DNA of 64,000 nt from Xanthomonas vesicatoria ATCC 35937 (GCF_001908725.1 NZ_CP018725.1:3720001-3784000); one strand, 5' to 3'. Positions 25,088 through 34,669 are shown, counted from the stretch's first letter. Translations and numbers: made by a program. The notes: generated from the letters alone by a model not told the origin.

Positions 25088-26485
25088 ATGAGCGCTTTTT
25101 GGGTGCAAGCCAGACGGTGGCTGCTTCGGCCGGCGCATGCAGTGGGTGAGCCGCAGGCCGCGCGGCGCCACAAGATTGCGCTGCTGTGTGCGGTGGTGGT
25201 GTGTGGTCTGCAGCTGCTGGAAGTCGCCACTGCTGCGCCAAGTCAAACGGCTATTACGGCTGCACCGGACTGCGTGGAAGCGCTCTTGCGGCGATTGGGT
25301 TGGAGCATCAAGAGTGCAGCCACCAGCACGCCGGTCATCCAGCGCGGCGCGCCGTGTACGCGAGGCTCGCTCGCCCAGGCACGCGCAGCAGGCGACCTGC
25401 AGATAACACTACCGGGAGCCTGGGATGCCCAGCGGCGCGGCGCGGCGCTCACTGCATTGCTGGACGATCCCGCCAGCCAGTGCGCCTACGGTTTTGAAAT
25501 TGGCGCGGCCACACGGCGCGCGGTCACGCAGTTGCAAGACAATCCGCATTACCGCTTTTCTGCGCTGCAGCTGGGCTGGGTCGGTTTCGGCTGGCGTGGC
25601 GCCGCTGCACAGGGCTGGAGTGGATTCAAGAGCTTCGGTCGCGGTTATCAGCCAAGCGGAAGCAACGCGCAGGCGCTGGACGCGTTCTACAGCGGCCAGG
25701 TGCGTTCCGAATGCGGCGTGGGGCGCCAGGTGGCCCAGCTCGCCACGCAGCGCGAACTCTATGGCGATGCCGGATTCGATCAGGTATTTACGCCGGGCGA
25801 ACTGTCCATCGGGACCTTTTTGACCTTGCACGACACCGACAGCATTCTGCTCGGTGCACATGCCGGTGAATTTTTTGCCGACGGCAAAGCGGTGAAGACC
25901 TCGCAACTCGGGCGACAGGCGTTCGTCGGTGCACCGGGTTTCATCGCGCATGTGTTCGACAAGGCGTATCTGGACGACATCCATAACCAGGCCGAAAACT
26001 TCGTGGTGGTGGATGTCAGCGACGCGGCAGCGCAGGCACTGGCACAGCACGGCGGCTTTGCGCATTACGACGCACTCAACCGGCAGATCTGGGAGCTTTC
26101 CAGGCAACTGCGCGGGCCGGGTAAGCGGCGCTTCGAGCGGTTGCTGTACGAGCGCGACGCGGCGTTGCGGTCGACCCTGGACACGCAGCAGCAGGCGCGG
26201 TTGCAGGAACTGCAGCGGTTGCTGGACGATCCGTTCTATCAAGGTTTTTTGGTGTATGTGCACCCCAAGGGCACCAAGCCGATCGGCTACCACGTCGCGC
26301 GCCTGCTCGATCGCAACCCGCGCACGCCCTATGCCATCGACCTCACCCTGCACAATCTGCGCACCACTTTGTACTGGCGGTGGATCCACTGGCAGCTGCA
26401 CCAGTGCGCCGCCAGCACCGTCACAGAACAATCTATTGAGAATTCCGCCACGCCGGCGTACGCCCGGCGTGGCACCCTGCACTGA
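25088..26485 (+). CDS. Unrecognised exported protein, 465 residues
   Basis: I do not recognise the family. The N-terminus has a basic stretch (ARRHK) followed by a hydrophobic segment (IALLCAVVVCGLQLLEVATA) that looks like a signal peptide. A GTG at 25142 would place this segment better and is an alternative start. The body contains a Trp/Gly-rich WVGFGWRGAAAQGWSGF region, a lone Cys in SECGVGRQVAQLATQRELYGDAGFDQVFTPGEL, then HDTDSILLGAHAGEFF and ENFVVVDVSDAAA. The order of a Cys-helix followed by His/Asp-rich strands faintly recalls bacterial transglutaminases, but this is weak. It ends 20 bases before the 6-phosphogluconate dehydrogenase gene and may share its transcript. Confidence 0.6.
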   Translation: MSAFWVQARRWLLRPAHAVGEPQAARRHKIALLCAVVVCGLQLLEVATAAPSQTAITAAPDCVEALLRRLGWSIKSAATSTPVIQRGAPCTRGSLAQARAAGDLQITLPGAWDAQRRGAALTALLDDPASQCAYGFEIGAATRRAVTQLQDNPHYRFSALQLGWVGFGWRGAAAQGWSGFKSFGRGYQPSGSNAQALDAFYSGQVRSECGVGRQVAQLATQRELYGDAGFDQVFTPGELSIGTFLTLHDTDSILLGAHAGEFFADGKAVKTSQLGRQAFVGAPGFIAHVFDKAYLDDIHNQAENFVVVDVSDAAAQALAQHGGFAHYDALNRQIWELSRQLRGPGKRRFERLLYERDAALRSTLDTQQQARLQELQRLLDDPFYQGFLVYVHPKGTKPIGYHVARLLDRNPRTPYAIDLTLHNLRTTLYWRWIHWQLHQCAASTVTEQSIENSATPAYARRGTLH

Positions 26486-26505
26486 TCAGAGCATGAGGAG
26501 TGGTT

Positions 26506-27447
26506 ATGGAACTGGGTATGGTGGGTTTGGGCCGCATGGGCGCCAACATGGCCGAGCGTCTGGTGCACGGCGGACATCGTGTGCATGGTTACGATCCCGG
26601 GGCGAGCGCGCGCAGCAGTGCGCAGGCCAAGGGCATTGTCACTGCCGATGCGCTTGCATCTCTGGTGTCCGCGCTGCCGAGCCCGCGCGTGGTGTGGCTG
26701 ATGGTGCCCGCAGGCAAGATCGTCGATGACACGCTGGCGCAACTGCTGCCGTTGTTGCAGGCCGGCGACATCGTCATCGACGGCGGCAATTCGTATTACA
26801 AGGATTCGCAGCGGCGCGCAGCGCAGCTGCAGGAAAGTGGCATTGCGTTCGTCGACTGCGGCACCAGTGGTGGCGTCTGGGGCTTGCAGGAAGGCTATAG
26901 CTTGATGGTCGGCGGCGAAGAGTCTGCCGTGACCACGCTGCATCCGGTCCTGGCCACACTGGCGCCTGCGCCGGACAAGGGCTGGGGGCGCGTGGGCCCG
27001 AGCGGTGCCGGTCATTTCACCAAGATGGTCCACAACGGCATTGAGTACGGAATGATGCAGGCTTATGCCGAAGGCTTCGCCCTGATGCAGCACAAGGCCG
27101 ATTTTACGCTGGACCTGCACCAGGTTTCGGAGATCTGGCGCGACGGCAGCGTGGTGCGTTCGTGGTTGCTGGACCTGACCGCCGATGCGCTGCGGCACAA
27201 TCCGACCATGGCCGGTATCGCGCCGTTCGTGGCCGATTCTGGCGAGGGGCGTTGGACAGTGGCCGAGGCGATCGACCTGGAAGTGTCTGCACCCATCATT
27301 ACGTTGTCGTTGATGGAGCGGTTGCGTTCGCGCGACAAGGACTCGTTCACCGACAAACTGTTGGCGGCCATGCGCAACCAGTTCGGTGGCCATGCAGTGA
27401 TGACCACTACTTCTGCAGCGCCGACGATCGGCAGCAAGGACGCATAA
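26506..27447 (+). CDS. gnd: 6-phosphogluconate dehydrogenase, decarboxylating, short (Gnd/YqeC) form
   Basis: A 313-residue NAD(P)-dependent enzyme that converts 6-phosphogluconate to ribulose-5-phosphate and CO2. The Rossmann start is ELGMVGLGRMGANMAERLV; the substrate-binding GGNSYYKDS and GTSGGVWGL stretches and the catalytic Lys in GAGHFTKMVHNGIEYGMMQ are present. The length of about 300 is that of the short, often NAD-preferring class rather than the 470-residue enteric type. The ATG at 26506 is preferred over the GTG at 26500 because GAGGAG lies 7 bases upstream of it. Confidence 0.92.
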   Translation: MELGMVGLGRMGANMAERLVHGGHRVHGYDPGASARSSAQAKGIVTADALASLVSALPSPRVVWLMVPAGKIVDDTLAQLLPLLQAGDIVIDGGNSYYKDSQRRAAQLQESGIAFVDCGTSGGVWGLQEGYSLMVGGEESAVTTLHPVLATLAPAPDKGWGRVGPSGAGHFTKMVHNGIEYGMMQAYAEGFALMQHKADFTLDLHQVSEIWRDGSVVRSWLLDLTADALRHNPTMAGIAPFVADSGEGRWTVAEAIDLEVSAPIITLSLMERLRSRDKDSFTDKLLAAMRNQFGGHAVMTTTSAAPTIGSKDA

Positions 27448-27792
27448 GGACGCGTAAGCCCGTCGCTCAGATGGCCGCGATTGCCGCCGCGCATCGCGGC
27501 CATTGCGGTTTTAAGGCGGTCAAGTCAGGTGCGCGATTTACGGTGGCCAATGACGACGTGAGATACGTCTGGTCCGTCCCAGCGGCGACGATGTGAGTGG
27601 GTGTCGGCATCTGATGCGCTTTCGGCATGAAGAGAAAATCAGCCGGCGCCAGTAAGGTGCGGCGCAGACGAAGATGGCTCGTCTAGACGTCGTGCTCCGT
27701 CGATCTGTCGCGTGGCTCGCACAGCATCAAAGCGTCGTCACCAGAGATCGGCTGCGCACCTCATCGGCGCTTGCAGCCGACGCCTACGGCCA
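27448..27792. other. Intergenic region between gnd and the Gfo/Idh/MocA gene
   Basis: A 345-base gap between convergent genes. I see no clear hairpin with a T tract, no repeat and no credible gene. Confidence 0.4.
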
Positions 27793-28851
27793 TCAAGGCG
27801 CGCGCTTGCCATCCAGCCACTGCACCTGCCCGGTTGTGGCGCTGTGCTGTGCCAGTTCCAGCAAGTGCATGAGCTGCACGGCATCTGCGCCATCGACCGG
27901 TGCCGGGCCTGTGCCTGCCAGCGCATCGCGGAAAGCCGCATAGCACTGCCTGTAATCGCCGGCCTGATTGTCGGGTTGATGGATATGTACGCGGCCTTCT
28001 TCGTCCATGCGGGTAAGCGTGGCTGGTAACGGATCTACGCCCCAACCGACTGTGCCAGGGCGGCGTCCGGCGCGCAGCTGGTCTTCCTGAGTGTCCAGGC
28101 CGTGCTTGAGATAACTGCCGCGCGTGCCATGCACTGCAAACCGCAGGCTGTTGTCGGCCACCAGCGAGCCGGCATGCAGGATCGCGCGCAGCCGCGGATA
28201 GTGCAGGGTGACGTGGAAATAGTCGTCGCTGCGCGCCTGGCTGCGTTGGCGCTGCAAATCCGCGCCAATGGCCTGCGGCATGCCGAACAGTTGCAACGCC
28301 TGGTCGAGCAGATGCGGGCCCAGGTCGTACCACAGGCCTGCGCCGGGGACGTCGCTTTCGCGCCAGCGGTCGCGAACTTGCGGCCGATAGCGGTCGAAGT
28401 GTGAATGGAATTCCACCACTTCGCCCAGTTGGCCTTCGTCGATCAGGCGGCGTACGGTGAGAAAGTCGGCGTCCCAGCGTCTGTTCTGGAACACGCTGAT
28501 CACACGTCCGGCCGCCGCTGCAGCGGCGACCATGGCGCGCGCTTGTGCCGCGTCCAGCGCAAAGGGTTTGTCGACAAGCACATGTTTGCCGGCGGCCAGC
28601 GCCTGCAACGCGAAGGGCGCATGCGTCTGATTAGGCGTGGCAAGCACCACTGCGTCCAGTGCTGGGTCGGCTAGAGCGCTGTCGAGGTCGGCAACGACGG
28701 TGACCTCGGGGAAGTCGGATTGCGCCTGTTGCAGCTTGGACGACACCACGCTGTGCAAATGCAGACCCGGTGTGCTGGCAATCAGTGGCGCATGAAAGGT
28801 ATGGCCGACATAGCCGTAGCCGACGACAGCCAGATTGAACGGTTTAGGCAT
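27793..28851 (-). CDS. Gfo/Idh/MocA family oxidoreductase
   Basis: A 352-residue dehydrogenase with an N-terminal NAD(P)-binding domain (LAVVGYGYVGHTFHAPLI) and the EKP-like motif as VDKPFALD, with Lys expected to be catalytic. The C-terminal beta-sheet domain begins around residue 130 (FQNRRWDADFLTVRRLIDEGQLGEVVEF), a stretch shared by the YdgJ/YgjR type. Substrates of this family are sugars, inositols or related cyclic compounds, and no specific one can be assigned. The start at 28851 fits the Rossmann domain; the frame continues upstream but without family sequence. Confidence 0.88.
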   Translation of the reverse strand: MPKPFNLAVVGYGYVGHTFHAPLIASTPGLHLHSVVSSKLQQAQSDFPEVTVVADLDSALADPALDAVVLATPNQTHAPFALQALAAGKHVLVDKPFALDAAQARAMVAAAAAAGRVISVFQNRRWDADFLTVRRLIDEGQLGEVVEFHSHFDRYRPQVRDRWRESDVPGAGLWYDLGPHLLDQALQLFGMPQAIGADLQRQRSQARSDDYFHVTLHYPRLRAILHAGSLVADNSLRFAVHGTRGSYLKHGLDTQEDQLRAGRRPGTVGWGVDPLPATLTRMDEEGRVHIHQPDNQAGDYRQCYAAFRDALAGTGPAPVDGADAVQLMHLLELAQHSATTGQVQWLDGKRAP

Positions 28852-29000
28852 TGAAAACGGTTCATCGCAACGAACGAAGGAGCCTGCATGGTATTGCACA
28901 CACCCGTGTGCGCAGGGTTCACAACCTCTGCATGCAGCAGTCACGTGTGCTCGACGACCGCTACCGCAAGCTGCAGCCACATTCAACAGGAGCGATTCGA

Positions 29001-29372
29001 ATGAAGAACATGATGCATGCACGCAAGTTGTTGGCGCTGTCGTTGTCGCTCGGCCTGACCCTGGGTGCTTCGCAGGCATTCGCCGCACCGCAGGACATGG
29101 GCGCGCACAAGGATCACGCCGCCGGCATGAATGAATCCAAGAAGCCGGTGACCGATACCTGGATCACCACCAAGGTCAAGGCCGATCTTCTGGCGACCGA
29201 CAATGTGTCGGGCACCGAAGTGAAGGTCGACACCAAGAACGGCATCGTGACACTGACTGGTTCGGTGGCTACCCAGGCCGAGCACGACAAGGCTGTTGCT
29301 GTTGCCAAGGGCATCGAGGGAGTCAAGAGCGTCAAGTCGACCGGCCTGAAAGTGACCGCTGCGAAGAAGTAA
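29001..29372 (+). CDS. Periplasmic BON-domain protein (OsmY-like)
   Basis: A 123-residue protein with a signal peptide (cleavage near AFA, about residue 28) and a single BON domain (about 48-120: TWITTKVKADLLATDNVSGTEVKVDTKNGIVTLTGSV...). BON domains bind membranes or phospholipids; OsmY has two copies, this protein one. It is probably stress-related. AGGAG lies 13 bases upstream of the ATG. A clear terminator follows. Confidence 0.88.
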   Translation: MKNMMHARKLLALSLSLGLTLGASQAFAAPQDMGAHKDHAAGMNESKKPVTDTWITTKVKADLLATDNVSGTEVKVDTKNGIVTLTGSVATQAEHDKAVAVAKGIEGVKSVKSTGLKVTAAKK

Positions 29373-29428
29373 ACGCAGCTGCTGTGAATGCTGGGCCGGC
29401 TGCGGCGAGGCAGCTGAACCGAGCACGA

Positions 29429-29457
29429 GGCGCACTTCACGGAGTGCGCCTTTTTTT
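29429..29457 (+). terminator. Intrinsic terminator of the BON protein gene
   Basis: GGCGCACT at 29429-29436 pairs perfectly with AGTGCGCC at 29443-29450 and is followed by seven T residues. Confidence 0.93.
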
Positions 29458-30032
29458 ATGGGCGTGTCTTACGGCTGCGTGATCAGTTGCAGAGGCGGGC
29501 TGCCGTGTGTAGTCGGAAAGTGGCGCCATTGGCGTGATGCGCGAATGTCTCCTGCGCCGGCCAGGTTCATCTGGCATCGCGTAGTTGGGGGGCATGATCA
29601 CCGGGGACGAACTCTTCGATTCCGCACTGCTACAACCGGCAAACCTTGGCACATACGCCGGCCGGGCGTAAGCGTGCCCAGCACGATGGCACGCGGTGGT
29701 ATGCGGGTTGCAGGTAACGTGATGCGCAGCCAGAGTGCGATGCGTCATGGACGTGATCGGGGCGTAACATCGTGCACAACCGGACTGCACTGTGGGGCGG
29801 GTAGCGAGGTGGGTCGCCATTGCAGTCAGGCCACCGCGCAGAGCGGCCTCAAAAGCCGATAGACGGCCTTCTTCTCGCACCATTTTCACCTGGGCTGCAC
29901 TTATCATATGCCCATTCAGCTATGTCACGGCGATACTGCGCTGTGGCTGAATCATTAATCTCGTTCGGGGCGTGATCGGAGACAATGCCGAGGCGTCCTG
30001 GGCACGTGCAGCGAGCGGATACAGACCTAGCA
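29458..30032. other. 575-base region without a supported gene
   Basis: Open frames here are rich in Arg, His, Cys and Trp and have no ribosome binding sites or recognisable motifs, so none is annotated. Base composition is lower in GC than the flanking genes in places (around 29900-29950). The promoter of the histidine kinase operon should lie near its right end. Confidence 0.4.
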
Positions 30033-31844
30033 ATGCAGACAACGGTCCAAGCAGACAGATGGGATCGCTGGCGCCTGCCCTCGTTGGCGGTTGCCGTGTG
30101 CCTGATCGTGGTTGTGCCATCGTTGCTGCTGCAGCAGATGGCGCGCAACGCCAATCAGGCCGCGGTGTGGGTTTCGCATAGCCAGGAAGTGCAGGAGACA
30201 GCGCAACGCCTGGAAGCGGCGATGCGCGACACCGAGTCTGCCGCGTTGATGCGCTCGCATGGCGTGGAGCGCCCGGCGTTGCTGGAACGCATGCGGCGTG
30301 GGCGGCGCGAGTCGCTGGCCGCGGTCGAACGGTTGATCGCGCTGACCAAGGACAACCCTGCCCAGCAGGTACGCATGGGACGCATCCAGAGCACCATCGA
30401 GCGACGGCTGTTGCTGGCCGAGCGTATTGCGGTGACCACCGGACAGGATCAGATCCGCGCGTTGATCAACGATATGACCTTGAACAACCCGATCCGCGTG
30501 CTGATCGACGAGTTGCAAGGTGCCGAGGGTCGCTTGCTCGACCTACGCAATACCCGTGCGGACACCGAGCGCATGCATTACGCGGTGCTGAGCTGGGCCG
30601 CGTTGGCAGTGCAGCTGCTCCTGCTGGCCACGGTGATCTGGCTGCTGCAGCGGCAGATCCGCCGTCGTCTTGCTGCCGAGCAGGAATACCTGCGCGCCAA
30701 CGGCCGCGCCAGCTCGGTGCTGCAGACCGTGCGCGAGCCCATCGTGTTGCTGGACGCCAATCAACGCGTCGTACTGCATAACCCGGCGTTCGCCGAGCTG
30801 TACGGCCTGGAGGAGCGCGGCAACGAGTTGATGGCGTTGGAAGATGTAGGCGACGGCGTCTGGCGTGATCCGCTGTTCCATCAACGCCTGGCCGACGTGT
30901 TGCTGCGCGGCCGCGAGCTGTGGGACTTCGAGCATGAGCAGCGCGCTGCCGATGGCGTGTTGCGCACCATGCTGATCAACGCCCGCCGCATGCCGCTGCC
31001 GGATACCGTCGACGAAGACGTGGTGCTGATGACGGTCAGCGATATCAGCCTGCAAAAGGCCTCGCAACTGCGGATCCAGGAGCTCAACCGGCAGATGGAG
31101 GGCAAGGTGGAGCAGGTGTCGGAGGTCAATCGGGAGCTGGAAGCCTTCAGCTATTCGGTGTCGCATGATCTGCGCGCTCCATTGCGGCATGTGGCGGGTT
31201 TCTCGGACAAGCTGGCACGCCATCTGGGCGATGCGGCGGACGAAAAATCGCGCCATTACATGGAAGTGATCAGCTCCTCGGCCCGGCGCATGGCGTCGTT
31301 GATCGACGACCTGCTGGTGTATTCGCGCCTGGGTCGCAGCGCATTGCGTTTGCAGGCGGTGGACATGCAGTCGCTGGTGGCCGAGACGCGTGCGATCCTG
31401 GACTCCAACGTGCAGAGCGAAAATACCGGCCACCGCGTGGACTGGCAGATCGCGCCGTTGCCGGTGCTGGTGGCCGACGAAAACATGATGCGCCAGCTGT
31501 GGATGAATCTGCTGGGCAATGCGGTGAAGTACAGCGCGAAGCGCGAGGTGGCCAGGATCGAGGTCACCTACACGCCGATGGCCAACGGCGGCCATCAGTT
31601 CAGCGTCCGCGACAACGGCGCAGGTTTCGACATGGAATACAGCTCCAAGTTGTTTGGCGTGTTCCAGCGCTTGCACAAGGCCAGCGAATACGCCGGTACC
31701 GGTATCGGTCTGGCCAGCGTGCGGCGCGTGTTGACGCGTCACGGCGGCCGCATCTGGGCCGAAGGCGTCGTCGATGAAGGCGCCACGTTTTATTTCGAGC
31801 TTCCTCCTGCGCTTGAAGCGCCCAACCAAGAGTTCACTGTATGA
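30033..31844 (+). CDS. Membrane-bound sensor histidine kinase with PAS domain
   Basis: A 603-residue kinase. Two membrane helices (about 17-35 and 185-207) flank a helical extracytoplasmic domain that looks like CHASE3. A PAS domain follows (about 235-345, ILQTVREPIVLLDANQRVVLHNPAFAELYGL-like), then a coiled stretch and HisKA with His378 in YSVSHDLRAPL. The HATPase has N, G1 and G2 boxes (LWMNLLGNAVKYS, VRDNGAGFDM, YAGTGIGLASV). This HisKA type is typical of phytochrome-like kinases that signal to small single-domain receivers. Its stop overlaps the next gene, a single-domain response regulator, by 4 bases. Confidence 0.92.
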   Translation: MQTTVQADRWDRWRLPSLAVAVCLIVVVPSLLLQQMARNANQAAVWVSHSQEVQETAQRLEAAMRDTESAALMRSHGVERPALLERMRRGRRESLAAVERLIALTKDNPAQQVRMGRIQSTIERRLLLAERIAVTTGQDQIRALINDMTLNNPIRVLIDELQGAEGRLLDLRNTRADTERMHYAVLSWAALAVQLLLLATVIWLLQRQIRRRLAAEQEYLRANGRASSVLQTVREPIVLLDANQRVVLHNPAFAELYGLEERGNELMALEDVGDGVWRDPLFHQRLADVLLRGRELWDFEHEQRAADGVLRTMLINARRMPLPDTVDEDVVLMTVSDISLQKASQLRIQELNRQMEGKVEQVSEVNRELEAFSYSVSHDLRAPLRHVAGFSDKLARHLGDAADEKSRHYMEVISSSARRMASLIDDLLVYSRLGRSALRLQAVDMQSLVAETRAILDSNVQSENTGHRVDWQIAPLPVLVADENMMRQLWMNLLGNAVKYSAKREVARIEVTYTPMANGGHQFSVRDNGAGFDMEYSSKLFGVFQRLHKASEYAGTGIGLASVRRVLTRHGGRIWAEGVVDEGATFYFELPPALEAPNQEFTV

Positions 31845-32281
31845 CCGCCATTCGTACCATTCTTCTGGCAGAAGACAGCCCGGCCGATGCGGAGATGGCG
31901 GTCGACGCCCTGCGCGACGCCCGTCTGGCCAACCCCATCGTGCACGTCGAGGACGGCGTGGAAGCCATGGATTACCTGCTGCGTCGCGGCGCCTATGCCA
32001 ACCGGGAGGAAGGCCTGCCGGCCGTGCTGCTGCTGGACATCAAGATGCCGCGCCTGGATGGGCTGGAAGTGCTCAAGCAGGTGCGCAGCGACGAGGCGCT
32101 CAAGCGCCTTCCGGTGGTGATCCTGTCGTCTTCGCGCGAAGAGAGCGACCTTGCACGCAGCTGGGACCTGGGCGTCAACGCCTATGTGGTCAAGCCTGTG
32201 GATGTCGATCAATTCTTCACCGCGGTCAAGACGCTCGGCACGTTCTGGGCGGTGATCAATCAGGCACCGGAGCTGGACTGA
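31841..32281 (+). CDS. Single-domain response regulator (Rcp1-like)
   Basis: A 146-residue stand-alone receiver with no output domain. The acidic pair is in LLAEDSPAD, the phosphoacceptor is Asp66 in LLLDIKMPRLDG, Ser is in VILSSSREE, and the conserved Lys is in YVVKPVD. Such regulators usually act by protein binding or as phosphate shuttles. It is translationally coupled to the upstream histidine kinase and 3 bases from the downstream receiver-kinase gene, so it may relay between the two. Confidence 0.93.
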   Translation: MTAIRTILLAEDSPADAEMAVDALRDARLANPIVHVEDGVEAMDYLLRRGAYANREEGLPAVLLLDIKMPRLDGLEVLKQVRSDEALKRLPVVILSSSREESDLARSWDLGVNAYVVKPVDVDQFFTAVKTLGTFWAVINQAPELD

Positions 32282-32284
32282 CCC

Positions 32285-33787
32285 ATGCCGCATGAGGGTG
32301 GCAAACTGGAGCAGCTGAAGATCCTTCTGGTGGAAGATTCACCGGAAGATGCCGAGCTGTTGTCCGATCAGTTGCTCGATGCCGGCATCGATGCGGCGTT
32401 CGAGCGCGTGGATAGCGAGCCGTCGCTGCGCAGCGCGCTGGAGGCGTTTCAGCCGGACATCGTGCTGTCGGACCTGAGCATGCCTGGCTTTTCAGGCCAT
32501 CAGGCGCTGCGCCTGGTGCGTCAGAACGGCGCCACCCCCTTCATCTTCGTCTCCGGCACCATGGGTGAGGAGACGGCGGTCAAGGCGCTGCAGGATGGCG
32601 CCAACGACTACATCATCAAGCACAACCCCACGCGGTTGCCGAGCGCGGTGATGCGTGCCATCCGCGAGGCGCGTGCAGAACTTGAGCGCCAGCGCGTGGA
32701 GAGCGAGCTGATGCGCGCGCAGCGGCTGGAAAGCCTGGCGATGCTGGCGGCCGGGCTGAGCCACGACCTACGCAACATCCTGCAGCCGCTGTTGATCGTG
32801 CCCGACCTGCTGGCCGGGCGCACCGACGACCCGCAGCTGCGCCAGCTGGCCAACGTGGTGGCCGAATGCGGCCGCCGCGGGCACGAGATGGCCGAGTCGA
32901 TGCTGTCGTTCGTGCGTGGCTCCAACAAGCCGCGCGAGCAGGTATCCATCGCCAATCTATTCCAGGCGGTGCAGATGCTGCTGCGGAGCAGCCTGCCCGA
33001 TGGCGTGCGTTTGCAGATGGACATGATCGCCTCGGATCTGACCATCGAGGCCAACTACACCGAGTTGCAGCAATGCCTGCTCAACCTGGGCTTGAACGCG
33101 ATCCAGGCGATGCCGGGCGGCGGCACCCTGGTGCTATCGGCCGATCGTCACGATTCAACGCGCGTGCGCATGAGCGTGGCCGACACCGGCGTGGGCATGA
33201 GCGATGAAACGCGCGCGCGTCTGTTCAGTCCCTTCTTCACCACCAAGGCCGATGGCACCGGGTTGGGCCTGATTTCGTGCAAGCGCATCGTGGAAAGCTA
33301 CGGTGGCAACATCCAGGTCGACAGCCGCTTGGGCGAGGGCACGCGCTTTGACATGATCGTGCCGATGCGTGCGGCGCAAACGGCCGTAGCCGATGCCGAG
33401 CCGCCGCTTGCGCTGGGCCATGGGCAACGCATCCTGCTGGTGGACGGCGAGGCCACGCGCTTGTCGCTGCTGGGCAATGCCCTGTCCAGTCAGGGCTATC
33501 AACCGCAGTTGGCCACCGATGGCGCTGCGGCGCTGCAACTAGTGCAGCAGCATGCGATGCCGGATCTGGTGATCATCGACAGCGACATCATTCTGCTGTC
33601 GGCGGTGAGCGTGCTGCTGAGCATGCAGGAGCTGGGCTACCAGGGCCCGGCGATCGTGCTGGAAGATGTCGGCGCGCCGCTGCAGCGCGCCCATCTTCCA
33701 CCCGACATCCCGGTGCACGTATTGCGCAAGCCGCTGGAAATGCGCCGTGTGTTCCGCGCGGTGGCGCACGCGCTGGAAGTGGCCTGA
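32285..33787 (+). CDS. Hybrid response regulator / histidine kinase (REC-HisKA-HATPase-REC)
   Basis: A 500-residue cytoplasmic protein with no membrane segment. A receiver comes first (Asp63 in VLSDLSMPG), then a HisKA-like helix pair with His160 in AAGLSHDLRNILQP, an HATPase domain with LLNLGLNAIQAMP, VADTGVGM and TGLGL boxes, and a C-terminal receiver (about 380-500). The last receiver keeps an Asp (IIDSDI) and Lys (RKP) but has VDGE in place of the usual acidic pair and lacks the Thr/Ser switch, so it is partly degenerate. It closes the three-gene operon and would take signal from the upstream pair. Confidence 0.9.
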   Translation: MPHEGGKLEQLKILLVEDSPEDAELLSDQLLDAGIDAAFERVDSEPSLRSALEAFQPDIVLSDLSMPGFSGHQALRLVRQNGATPFIFVSGTMGEETAVKALQDGANDYIIKHNPTRLPSAVMRAIREARAELERQRVESELMRAQRLESLAMLAAGLSHDLRNILQPLLIVPDLLAGRTDDPQLRQLANVVAECGRRGHEMAESMLSFVRGSNKPREQVSIANLFQAVQMLLRSSLPDGVRLQMDMIASDLTIEANYTELQQCLLNLGLNAIQAMPGGGTLVLSADRHDSTRVRMSVADTGVGMSDETRARLFSPFFTTKADGTGLGLISCKRIVESYGGNIQVDSRLGEGTRFDMIVPMRAAQTAVADAEPPLALGHGQRILLVDGEATRLSLLGNALSSQGYQPQLATDGAAALQLVQQHAMPDLVIIDSDIILLSAVSVLLSMQELGYQGPAIVLEDVGAPLQRAHLPPDIPVHVLRKPLEMRRVFRAVAHALEVA

Positions 33788-33877
33788 GCCAGGCTTGCGC
33801 GCGCTGTGTGTGCGCTTACGTGCCTGCAATGGACGGCAACAGTTGACGCTGATGCCGGCCGCATGCGCGAATACCGC

Positions 33878-34387
33878 ATGACCACCGTGCTTCTCAGCCT
33901 CGGCAGCAACGTCCAGCCGACTCACTACCTGCGCCTGGCCGTCGCCGCCTTGCGCGCGCGCTTTGGCCAGCTCGACGTCTCCCCCGCGTATCGCACCCCG
34001 GCGGTGGGCTTCGATGGGCCTGACTTCGTCAACAACGCCGTGGCCTTGCAGACCGATATGGACCTGCAGGCGCTCGATCAGTGGTTGCATGCGGTGGAAG
34101 ATGCGCATGGCCGCGATCGCAGCGGGCCGCGTTTCAGCGACCGGACCCTGGATATCGACGTGGTGTTCTTCGGCGATTGCATCGTCGAGGGCCCCGGCCA
34201 TCTGCGTATCCCGCGTCCCGAGCTCAAGCATGCTTTCGTGCTCAAGCCGCTGGCCGATATTGCGGCGGACTTTGTCGACCCGTTGAGTGGGCGGACGTTG
34301 GCGGCGCTCTGGCAGGCGCATCCGCAATACGCCAGTGCCTTCACGACGGTGGAGTTGGATGTGCCCGCGCCGAGCGCTGCGCCTTAG
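33878..34387 (+). CDS. folK: 6-hydroxymethyl-7,8-dihydropterin pyrophosphokinase
   Basis: A 169-residue enzyme of folate synthesis that pyrophosphorylates 6-hydroxymethyl-dihydropterin with ATP. Family motifs are LSLGSNVQP at the start, DRTLDIDVVFFGD with the metal-binding aspartates, and LRIPRPELKHAFVLKPLADI. The ATG at 33878 begins the first strand; in-frame ATGs at 33863 and a GTG at 33806 are less likely. It starts 90 bases after the hybrid kinase gene and faces the pteridine reductase gene, so two pterin enzymes are neighbours. Confidence 0.92.
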   Translation: MTTVLLSLGSNVQPTHYLRLAVAALRARFGQLDVSPAYRTPAVGFDGPDFVNNAVALQTDMDLQALDQWLHAVEDAHGRDRSGPRFSDRTLDIDVVFFGDCIVEGPGHLRIPRPELKHAFVLKPLADIAADFVDPLSGRTLAALWQAHPQYASAFTTVELDVPAPSAAP

Positions 34388-34669
34388 CGTGCAGGTGTGT
34401 CTGCAGTGCAGCCGGCCATGTTGCATTCCCATGGTGAACTGACCTTGGGCCGGCGCGAACCGCGGCGTGCGCTTTGGTATGCCGCACACTTGATGCAAGT
34501 CGCGCAGCACGTGCGTACGTCATCTGCCTTCGAGCAGCAAACGCCACGTTCCGGACAGTCGTCAGGCTGGCGTGGACGTCTCGACAGAATCAGAGGATAC
34601 GGACGCTGCATTCCGCGCGAGGCACCGGTCGTGTTCGCTAGGTGGTCACGCCGTCGTTGTACCAGCCGC

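Noticed and set aside
25684..26100. Transglutaminase assignment for the 465-residue protein
   Set aside because: Only a loose order of Cys, His and Asp stretches resembles that family; motif spacing and surrounding residues do not match well enough.
29458..29862. A 134-codon plus-strand frame after the BON gene
   Set aside because: Starts inside the terminator T tract, is rich in Arg, Cys, His and Trp, and has no ribosome binding site or recognisable motif.
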